NCBI RefSeq assembly: GCF_958445495.1
Contig: NZ_CAUCSQ010000036.1
Location: 1-46,610, forward strand
DNA length: 46,610 nt
Direction of reading: 5' to 3'
From: an uncultured Bacteroides sp.
GTDB lineage: Bacteria > Bacteroidota > Bacteroidia > Bacteroidales > Bacteroidaceae
Shown here: positions 41,176 through 46,610 of the stretch, piece by piece
How the letters are laid out: every line of letters starts with the position of its first letter
Numbering within the stretch: position 1 is the first letter of the stretch
Program-made: the position numbers and the translations under genes
Notes under the pieces: generated by a model
Database searches by the model: none
Seen by the model: the letters and a program-made list of their open reading frames with translations, nothing else
Told to the model about the DNA's origin: nothing

Positions 41176-42261
41176 TCAATCTCCTTTCTTAACTCTGTTA
41201 GCCATAAACTGTTCGACATATATAATGCTGTTTTGCACGCATATTTCTTTTATCTTATCCCCACCACCATAAACTATCATATTGGGTATATCCTTTCCTG
41301 ATATTTCACGGGCGATTTGTATTTCCATCTTCAAATATTCCTGCCTGTCGGCATAGCCACGTGTGGCAAAAGCATTATAACCATCAGGAATCCCCAAACG
41401 GTTGTACTTGTAGAACTTCTGCGCCACATTCAGGTCAGCATACACCTTTGCGCCGCACTCCTGCCAGAAACGGGCAATCCAACGCTTCATGTAGATTTGC
41501 TGCAAACCGTAGGCAATCGGCGTTGTATCAAACAAAGACAGATTCGGTTCTACTAGTTCGGTACATCCGCTATCCAATACCGATACGGGATTGTTCCAAA
41601 TGCTAGTGAACCGGTAATCCTCCACATAAAAATGATAAGTAGATATGCCTTTTTTTGCCCTTGTATCCGTTCCCCATCCAGCAAAAGGCAGTAGCAAGCC
41701 GCTTGTAGGCTGTCGGTCGAATAGCAAGTTCGGTATGTCAAATTCATTGTTACTGTCATATATGCGGTCGCCTAACATGGCAGCAAAGAAATCCGGCTGC
41801 TCCTTTGCTTCTTCTTCGGATGTTTCTTTGGGGGATTTAGCCTTTGTTTTTTCCTCTGGTTCTTGCCACACGTCAAATCCCCATTCTTCAAGTTCAATGC
41901 TGTCCCATTCATTAGCCAAAGCATCCCAATCGTTTTCACCGAAAGGATTGTTGTCTTGAATAAGCATCTGCCGGAGCTTTTCCACCGGCATGCTTTCAGG
42001 CAATATGCAACAAGGGACTTCCTTCCACCCTAAATGCTTATAGGCTTGCAAGCGCATATTGCCACCAATCACAATGTAATTACCTTGATACAGATATACG
42101 AGAATATCGCGTGCTTCTGTCATTTCAGGAAGCGACTGGATAGAACGGCATAACTTCCGGAACTTCTCCTCTTTAATGAAACGAGGATTACTCGGAAGCC
42201 CTTCTATTTGTCCTTCATTGGGGTGAACTTTGGATATTGAAATATATTTTCTTTCTATCAT
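41176..42261 (-). CDS. ParB-like nuclease domain fused to DUF4417
   Basis: Residues 1-100 of the 361-residue product form a ParB/Srx-like domain: NPRFIKEEKFRKLCRSIQSL and a GGNMR core (66-70). A Lys/Glu-rich linker (130-155) leads to a C-terminal DUF4417 domain (about 205-350: FTSIWNNPVSVLDSGCTELV, YMKRWIARFWQECGAKVYAD, IPDGYNAFATRGYADRQEYL). ParB-fold nucleases bind or cut DNA and hydrolyse CTP; DUF4417 has no known function. It is placed between the terminase block and small accessory genes. Confidence 0.75.
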   Translation of the reverse strand: MIERKYISISKVHPNEGQIEGLPSNPRFIKEEKFRKLCRSIQSLPEMTEARDILVYLYQGNYIVIGGNMRLQAYKHLGWKEVPCCILPESMPVEKLRQMLIQDNNPFGENDWDALANEWDSIELEEWGFDVWQEPEEKTKAKSPKETSEEEAKEQPDFFAAMLGDRIYDSNNEFDIPNLLFDRQPTSGLLLPFAGWGTDTRAKKGISTYHFYVEDYRFTSIWNNPVSVLDSGCTELVEPNLSLFDTTPIAYGLQQIYMKRWIARFWQECGAKVYADLNVAQKFYKYNRLGIPDGYNAFATRGYADRQEYLKMEIQIAREISGKDIPNMIVYGGGDKIKEICVQNSIIYVEQFMANRVKKGD

Positions 42262-42269
42262 ATAATACT

Positions 42270-42698
42270 TTAGCCTATTACAGCATTGTCTTTCAACCGA
42301 GATACAATTTCAGTGTAAATATACTCTATATCCTTCCGAAAGTCCTTATAATTATTGTAGAGAACAACCACAGTTTCGATATTGTGGGAAATAAATGTTT
42401 TATCACTGATATTCACTGACTCGGCAATCTTATCTCGAAGACCTTTTGGCATTCTTCCACCGGCTAAGACGCTAGGAGCATAAAGAAAAAGAATGATAAA
42501 TATAAATTTCTTTCTGATATGGACACTATCTTTATTTCCCGGACAATCCCTAAAATCCTGTATTTCGCAAAACCACTTATATATGGATGGAATATAATCC
42601 AAATCTGACATAATAGGAGCAGATAATTCAGCTTCTCTTTCTGATAATCTAGATTTTTGCTCTCTGATAGATTTCAACTCCGATATTTCTGAAAACAT
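42270..42698 (-). CDS. Hypothetical protein with basic helical C-terminus
   Basis: This 142-residue protein has an N-terminal coiled coil (ELKSIREQKSRLSEREAELS) and an HTH-like C-terminal half (MPKGLRDKIAESVNISDKTF, VLYNNYKDFRKDIEYIYTEI). It lies directly upstream of ParB/DUF4417 and may form a unit with it. Dyad site 4 lies within it. A sigma-like or DNA-binding role is possible but unsupported. Confidence 0.55.
   Translation of the reverse strand: MFSEISELKSIREQKSRLSEREAELSAPIMSDLDYIPSIYKWFCEIQDFRDCPGNKDSVHIRKKFIFIILFLYAPSVLAGGRMPKGLRDKIAESVNISDKTFISHNIETVVVLYNNYKDFRKDIEYIYTEIVSRLKDNAVIG
42368..42387. promoter_or_regulatory. Dyad site 4 (one mismatch), inside a gene
   Basis: CCACAGT (42368-42374), six bases, ATTGTGG (42381-42387). 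One base differs from the other three sites and the spacing is the same. It lies in the coding region of the 142-residue gene, so it could be chance, but the spacing argues otherwise. Confidence 0.4.
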
Positions 42699-42705
42699 AG
42701 TACAA

Positions 42706-42713
42706 CAAATTTA
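42706..42713 (-). promoter_or_regulatory. -7 box candidate just upstream of the 142-residue gene
   Basis: TAAATTTG lies seven bases before the ATG at 42698, which would give a leaderless message. No TTTG box is at the right distance upstream, so this is weak. Confidence 0.25.
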
Positions 42714-42751
42714 GAAATTAATAGTATATTTGTACTATGATTGTATCATAT

Positions 42752-42786
42752 AAGGGCGTCTATCTGGTGGTTCGGGTGACGCCCTT
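42752..42786. terminator. Hairpin after the 94-residue gene
   Basis: AAGGGCGTC/GACGCCCTT is a perfect 9-bp stem with a 17-base loop. On the minus strand ATATGATAC follows and on the plus strand TTATCC, so the T tail is poor on both. It lies 28 bases after the gene's stop. Confidence 0.5.
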
Positions 42787-42813
42787 TTATCCTCCCCATA
42801 TTTCTTTCAAGGG

Positions 42814-43098
42814 TTATTTCCACTTTGTTACTGTTGAGAAGTCACAAGATGAATTGAATTCTGCATCTTCGTAACGTTCAGCCTTTATTAGCTCTCTTTT
42901 AAGACTTTCAAGCTGATTGATATATACAATATCATTACGGTCCGTTACGTGCTGAATATACATTTGGATATTATTCAGCTTATCCTCCATGCGTTTGTGC
43001 CATCTGCTTATCAAAATTACAATGATGGCAACAGTTGTGGTATTGAGAATGAATAATGCAATTTTGAGGATTAAGTCTAATACTTCACTTGTTGGCAT
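42814..43098 (-). CDS. Small single-span membrane protein
   Basis: This 94-residue protein has one membrane segment near residues 8-31 (LDLILKIALFILNTTTVAII) and a cytoplasmic helical tail (QLESLKRELIKAERYEDAEF). AGGAGG at the end of the YopX gene precedes the ATG, so it is read in the same transcript. Function is unknown. Confidence 0.6.
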   Translation of the reverse strand: MPTSEVLDLILKIALFILNTTTVAIIVILISRWHKRMEDKLNNIQMYIQHVTDRNDIVYINQLESLKRELIKAERYEDAEFNSSCDFSTVTKWK

Positions 43099-43100
43099 GG

Positions 43101-43511
43101 CTATTCCTCCTTGATTAATTCCGGGGTATCGTAAATATTACCTGCAATCTCTTCCGTTACATTGTAGTGACAGAATGGGAGTATTTTACCATTCGTTTCT
43201 CCAACATATCCAAAGCATCCATCTTTTATGCCTACTTTGTTATAGATTTTTACACCTTCATCTTCACCCATTAACAATATATCCCCTTCATAGATTTCCT
43301 TTCCATTCTTGTCAAATAGTCAAGTGAACTGCCCGACAGTTTCATTTTGTATTTTTGTTGCAACTATCGTGATAATGCTTTCTTCATCCGATAGTGTCGT
43401 TTCGGTACAAGCATGATATATATAAAATCTTCCTTGATTTTCTATAAGGTCTCCATATATCCATTCGTTATTTAGAATTGACTTTCCTCTAAATTTTATT
43501 TCACGATTCAT
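43101..43511 (-). pseudogene. YopX family gene with an in-frame TGA
   Basis: The frame starts MNREIKFRGKSILNNEWIYG, as YopX proteins do, and reaches VGQFT, where TGA stands at 43322-43320. It then continues in frame with LFDKNGKEIYEGDILLMGED to TAG at 43101, 136 residues in all. YopX proteins read VGQYTGLKDKNGKEIYEGD here, so TGA replaces GGA (Gly64). The frame is otherwise intact. The N-terminal piece alone would be 63 residues. YopX is a common phage protein of unknown function. Confidence 0.8.
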
Positions 43512-43512
43512 T

Positions 43513-43869
43513 TTATTCCTCCGTTTTAAGTTCTTTCAATACTTTCTTCGCTATTTCATAATGAGATAACTGTTGCCAATCAGAACAGATATCATCCGTT
43601 TCATCATCGTAGTGATTGGCATAAACGTATTCATCCAAGTTGTCGCGAAAGGATTCACCGCCTAAACCTGAATCATCGCAATCATCGTACATTCTCAATT
43701 CATGGGCTACGTCCTTACATTCTTGGTGTGTAATGAAGTCGTACACGACTCCGTCATAGACATTTGTCTGACGGACATATTTTTGTCCTATCGTTATCTT
43801 TTCGCAACAAAACTCACACCTATGTTCTTTCTTAGCTGTTGGGTAAGTTTCTCTTAGTATTGTTAGCAT
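43513..43869 (-). CDS. Small Cys-rich protein, possible zinc binder
   Basis: This 118-residue protein has HRCEFCCEKI near residues 16-25 and QECKDV later, a possible CxxC zinc knuckle. It is acidic in the middle (DDCDDSGLGGESFRDNLDEY) with a C-terminal helix. It lies two bases upstream of YopX. The family is not recognised; many phage proteins of this kind exist. Confidence 0.6.
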   Translation of the reverse strand: MLTILRETYPTAKKEHRCEFCCEKITIGQKYVRQTNVYDGVVYDFITHQECKDVAHELRMYDDCDDSGLGGESFRDNLDEYVYANHYDDETDDICSDWQQLSHYEIAKKVLKELKTEE

Positions 43870-43871
43870 AG

Positions 43872-44114
43872 TTATTCTCCTTTCAATTCCTTAATTAAAG
43901 CATCGGCACAAGCGATCGCGAATCGAGCAACAGCTATAGGTGTTGTACGCTTCTCGTTCACGTTATATGTTACTTCGGCACAAGCGTAACCAACTTCTTC
44001 TTCATCGCTTAGTATTCCTTGCATGGCTGCTTTTGCCAATTCATAACGCCTTTGTTCCCAATCAATTGGATTTTCAACATTCAAGAAATCAAGATCGCAT
44101 TCTCTAAAAATCAT
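43872..44114 (-). CDS. Hypothetical small protein
   Basis: This 80-residue protein has an acidic N-terminus (MIFRECDLDFLNVENPIDWE) and an alanine-rich C-terminal helix (PIAVARFAIACADALIKELK). It is two bases from the downstream gene, so probably one transcript. It is not recognised. Confidence 0.55.
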   Translation of the reverse strand: MIFRECDLDFLNVENPIDWEQRRYELAKAAMQGILSDEEEVGYACAEVTYNVNEKRTTPIAVARFAIACADALIKELKGE

Positions 44115-44142
44115 ATTATCGCATACTATAAATTATTTTCCG

Positions 44143-44631
44143 CTAATTAATACGTACATATTTACCTGCGATATCACAGGTTCTTAATACCTCTGCATTA
44201 TCTTCTCCAAAAGCGATTAGGATACTGCCACAACCTGGTGAATCACCACGTGTACCGTCCGGACGGTAAAATCGGATGCGGTGGCGCAAGAATTTCATGC
44301 CCGTTGCTTTCTCGAAGATGACATCTTGAAACATCTTTGAATCACAACGATTAAAGAGTAATGCAATTCCGTTACCATGCTCTGCCAAACGCTTAACAAA
44401 CTGTTCAATAAGCGGACGGGAATAAGGAGGGTTGAGCCACACACGTCCTTTCCAGTCCTTCAATAGCCCGTTATCATTTTTGTTATACATTTGCGTTGCC
44501 GTTCTCCATAATGGATTAAGCGGGGCACAAGGGTCCAGGTCAAAAACGCCCAAAGCATTTACAATCTCTATCGGAGTGTACCATTCATCGGTAGTACATG
44601 CTGACCGCTCAAATTGTGTGTTCATTCTCAT
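44143..44631 (-). CDS. Phage DNA N6-adenine methyltransferase (Dam family)
   Basis: In this 162-residue protein the motif order is that of the phage Dam family (DNA N-6-adenine methyltransferase). There is a start DEWYTPIEIV (residues 15-24), FDLDPCA (30-36, SAM-binding region) and the catalytic VWLNPPYSRP (NPPY, 67-70, equal to DPPY). The partner endonuclease is absent, so it is an orphan, probably for protection or regulation. A second ATG (44625) is an alternative start. Confidence 0.85.
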   Translation of the reverse strand: MRMNTQFERSACTTDEWYTPIEIVNALGVFDLDPCAPLNPLWRTATQMYNKNDNGLLKDWKGRVWLNPPYSRPLIEQFVKRLAEHGNGIALLFNRCDSKMFQDVIFEKATGMKFLRHRIRFYRPDGTRGDSPGCGSILIAFGEDNAEVLRTCDIAGKYVRIN

Positions 44632-44635
44632 TTAA

Positions 44636-44869
44636 TTATTCGTTAATTACTTTTGCTTCATCATTATAGGTTATATCTACGCTCTCGCCCTGGGCGCGCG
44701 TTACCTCCACTCTGTACTTCTCTTTGTATCTCCTTAAACGCTTGTCAACCGTATTGTATTCGCTGACCGGGAGAAAGCCGTTAACAAAGAGGAAAGATAA
44801 GCAAAACCGGGCCTTTGCCAGCTGGCCCCGGTGATGCGGGGCCATTACTTGCATCTCGTTTCCGTTCAT
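44636..44869 (-). CDS. Small paralogue of the C-terminal part of the next gene
   Basis: This 77-residue protein (HRGQLAKARFCLSFLFVNGF, TVDKRLRRYKEKYRVEVTRA, ESVDITYNDEAK) aligns with the last ~70 residues of the gene upstream (HFAKAALCLGYLYVNNLITL, NRLNRYRDKYNVDITVAQLN, SVRLTYNDIA). Its start overlaps that gene's stop by four bases. A duplicated domain is clear; function is unknown. Confidence 0.65.
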   Translation of the reverse strand: MNGNEMQVMAPHHRGQLAKARFCLSFLFVNGFLPVSEYNTVDKRLRRYKEKYRVEVTRAQGESVDITYNDEAKVINE

Positions 44870-45636
44870 TCTTCATCACCTCCTTTCTCGTCCGTTGCAA
44901 TATCGTTATAGGTTAGTCTTACGCTGTTTAGCTGGGCCACCGTTATATCTACGTTGTATTTGTCCCGGTAGCGGTTCAATCGGTTACCGATGGCCCTACG
45001 TTCACGCAATGTTATCAAGTTGTTGACATATAGATACCCCAGGCAAAGCGCGGCTTTCGCGAAGTGCGCCTCGTCGCCGCCTGGCATGGTACGCCGCCGG
45101 AGCTCTCCGGCAACTTGCCACCATTCGCCGTTCACGCTTATCAGGGCGCCCTGTTCCAGGCGGTTATAGTTCGGCGGGCAATGTCCGGACCAGACCGGGG
45201 CGTATATTTCGACACGCGCACCGTCCAGTATGCACCGACAAGTATAGCCTTTTTCCACCTGGTACACGACCGCGCCGTTCCGGTTATCCCGCGTTACTAA
45301 CATTCCGGGCTCCAATTGTTGTACAAGTGACAGCGCGTCGGCTATAAGCGTTTTTATCGGGCCCTCCGCCAGGGCTTCCATGAGTTCATTATCATCTTCG
45401 AAGTATAACATGCCGTGCAGGTATTCCCGGAAAGCGTCAGCGCCCTTTTTCGCCTTCTCCTGTAGCAGCCTGTACAAGGGTTCGGCCCGGTCTCCGTGGC
45501 GCCATACTTCGTACAGTTTATCCAGGTCGGATAGCTTGATACTCTCCGATATACTCGCGTGTACGGCTTCACTGATACGCTTATAGTCCAGTAGAACGTC
45601 GTTCAATAGCCCTTCTATATTGTTAATCATTCCCAT
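44866..45636 (-). CDS. GC-rich hypothetical protein with duplicated C-terminal domain
   Basis: ATG at 45636 has AGGAG nine bases upstream; an in-frame ATG at 45705 would overlap the previous gene. The product has 256 residues: an N-terminal helical part (LLNDVLLDYKRISEAVHASI), an acidic middle, a small beta part (GMLVTRDNRNGAVVYQVEKG) and a C-terminal helical domain shared with the next gene. The sequence is far more GC-rich than its neighbours (near 60 percent against about 33 percent in the 84-residue gene), a sign of transfer. The function is not recognised. Confidence 0.65.
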   Translation of the reverse strand: MGMINNIEGLLNDVLLDYKRISEAVHASISESIKLSDLDKLYEVWRHGDRAEPLYRLLQEKAKKGADAFREYLHGMLYFEDDNELMEALAEGPIKTLIADALSLVQQLEPGMLVTRDNRNGAVVYQVEKGYTCRCILDGARVEIYAPVWSGHCPPNYNRLEQGALISVNGEWWQVAGELRRRTMPGGDEAHFAKAALCLGYLYVNNLITLRERRAIGNRLNRYRDKYNVDITVAQLNSVRLTYNDIATDEKGGDEE

Positions 45637-45649
45637 AATAAATTTCTCC

Positions 45650-45904
45650 TTACTTATTAAAAGATAATTTTTCAAGTTTATCAATCTGCTTACGAAGAGA
45701 AGCAATCTTCTTTTTTCTCATATCTTCCGCTTTCTTCAGTGCTTCTGATTTTTCAGTAAAAACATCCCTCCCTATATAATAGAAAGAAAAAGGACCATCT
45801 TTCACATAGCCATTTTGATTGTTAAACGTGGATTTATGAATATCCGCTTCTATTTCCATTATGCCTGATGTTAAGGCATATTTTGTTATAAATACTTTTG
45901 CCAT
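45650..45904 (-). CDS. Hypothetical small protein with C-terminal coiled coil
   Basis: This 84-residue protein has a beta-rich N-terminus (VFITKYALTSGIMEIEADIH, GPFSFYYIGRDVF) and a Lys-rich coiled coil (EALKKAEDMRKKKIASLRKQ). It is 13 bases upstream of the GC-rich gene. It looks like a conserved small phage protein of unknown role. Confidence 0.55.
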   Translation of the reverse strand: MAKVFITKYALTSGIMEIEADIHKSTFNNQNGYVKDGPFSFYYIGRDVFTEKSEALKKAEDMRKKKIASLRKQIDKLEKLSFNK

Positions 45905-46024
45905 ATATACCTTTTCGTAGAGATTGATCCGATTTAATTCTTTTCTATTTTATTATTAGCTAATTTTGCACATTAACAGAATGCCACAATAAGCATCTGT
46001 ATCTATTTTCCTAGATTGTATTAA
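45905..46024. promoter_or_regulatory. Gap with a CCACAAT half site
   Basis: CCACAATAAGC (45984-45994) matches the left half of dyad site 3, but the right half is missing. No consensus promoter was found in these 120 bases. Confidence 0.3.
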
Positions 46025-46610
46025 TCATCTTCCGAATACTTCTTTAAATTTACGGTCCAAAGCATTCAATATCCGCATCCTTACATTAGGGTCAGCGGAA
46101 AGATTATCAATAGAATAAATCCTTGAAACTAACTGTTGACGAGAACCACAAAAACAACCGCATTTATAAAATGGAGAAGCATTCGGAGAATTATACTTAT
46201 ACCATAGATGATTAGTACCTCTTACTGCCACATAAATATCACCAACTATGAATTCTATTTCATTAGCGATATAATTCGGGTGATTGGGATTGCCGGCGGC
46301 ATTGTAGCGGACAGACCAGTCACTATCATCGGACAACTTTACAAGGACATCTACCGGAGTGTTGGGATTGCCGGCGGCATTGTAGCGGACAGACCAGTCA
46401 CTATCATCGGACAACTTTACAAGGACATCTACCGGAGTGTTGGGGTTGCCGGCGGCATTACGGCGGACAGACCAGTTACTATCATCGGACAACTTTACAA
46501 GGACATCTACCGGAGTGTTGGGGTTGCCGGCGGCATTACGGCGGACAGACCAGTTACTATCATCGGACAACTTTACAAGGACATCTACCGGAGTGTTGGG
46601 GTTGCCGGCG
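46025..46610 (-). CDS. LRV-repeat protein, 5' end beyond the window
   Basis: The frame is open to the right edge, so the start lies outside. Four full 26-residue repeats (LSDDSNWSVRRNAAGNPNTP-type, with VDVLVK) match the leucine-rich-variant pattern of alpha-helix pairs; a further partial one runs off the edge. The repeats differ in pairs: two copies read NW..RR and two read DW..RY. The C-terminal ~75 residues are unique (DIYVAVRGTNHLWYKYNSPN, FYKCGCFCGSRQQLVSRIYS), with a CxC cluster. LRV proteins bind other proteins; nothing more is known here. Confidence 0.7.
   Translation of the reverse strand, partial: AGNPNTPVDVLVKLSDDSNWSVRRNAAGNPNTPVDVLVKLSDDSNWSVRRNAAGNPNTPVDVLVKLSDDSDWSVRYNAAGNPNTPVDVLVKLSDDSDWSVRYNAAGNPNHPNYIANEIEFIVGDIYVAVRGTNHLWYKYNSPNASPFYKCGCFCGSRQQLVSRIYSIDNLSADPNVRMRILNALDRKFKEVFGR
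46259..46610 (-). repeat. 78-bp tandem repeats coding LRV units
   Basis: Four full copies and part of a fifth of a 78-bp unit (26 codons) lie head to tail (46259-46336, 46337-46414, 46415-46492, 46493-46570, then to the edge). The copies differ by a few bases. This near identity indicates recent tandem duplication and makes copy number unstable. Confidence 0.85.

Noticed and set aside
43101..43511. Stop-codon recoding (TGA or TAA read as an amino acid)
   Set aside because: The two interrupted genes use different stops, and TGA and TAA both end other genes here normally.
46259..46610. CRISPR array
   Set aside because: The repeats are head-to-tail 78-bp coding units in one open frame with no variable spacers.

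Overview
The window is most of the structural part of a tailed phage or prophage of a Bacteroidales host (Bacteroides, Phocaeicola or Parabacteroides type). The evidence is the protein families (DUF5053, DUF4376, DUF5675, P63C, capsid protein E, a SPP1-type portal), low to moderate GC, weak or absent Shine-Dalgarno sequences before many genes, and several promoters of the Bacteroides form TTTG-N19/20-TAnnTTTG. The set of head and tail genes with a 1301-residue tape measure indicates a siphovirus. No integrase, replication protein or complete genome end is present, so both ends are cut; the rightmost gene runs off the edge.

Almost everything is read right to left on the minus strand. From the right: a partial LRV-repeat protein, small accessory genes, a Dam-like methylase and a ParB/DUF4417 protein (46.6-40.8 kb); terminase and portal (40.7-37.5 kb); a regulatory island (37.3-30 kb); scaffold, decoration, capsid and connectors (29.9-26.4 kb); tail tube, frameshifted chaperone, tape measure, distal tail, hub and fibres (26.4-14.7 kb); lysis-type membrane proteins and a DUF5675 protein (14.6-13 kb); large receptor-binding proteins (13-7.7 kb); and a tail of small genes ending with a NYN ribonuclease-like gene and a small HTH operon (7.4-0.1 kb).

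The regulatory island separates the portal gene from the scaffold gene, which are usually close together. It holds four antirepressor-type genes (KilA-N, Rha, BRO-N/KilAC, P63C), a HigA-like HTH protein, DUF5053 and a GNAT toxin-antitoxin pair. Two of these genes (BRO and Rha) are on the plus strand. Their leader, about 34.3-34.53 kb, reads as an antisense-RNA immunity switch like the c4 RNA of P1/P7 or the CI RNA of P4. A compact three-way-junction RNA ending in a U-run carries a segment complementary both to the 5' end of the leader, next to an intrinsic terminator, and to the BRO start codon. This is the most interesting element in the window.

Other signals are four copies of a 20-bp dyad CCACAAT-N6-ATTGTGG (one with a mismatch) spread through the late region, twin 14-bp palindromes 31 bp apart at the HTH operon promoter, a terminator directly before the NYN start codon, a long hairpin before a DnaA-domain-IV-like gene, and two small genes (YopX and a 91-codon gene) each interrupted by one in-frame stop. 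The interrupted genes fit an ageing prophage, but sequencing error cannot be excluded.
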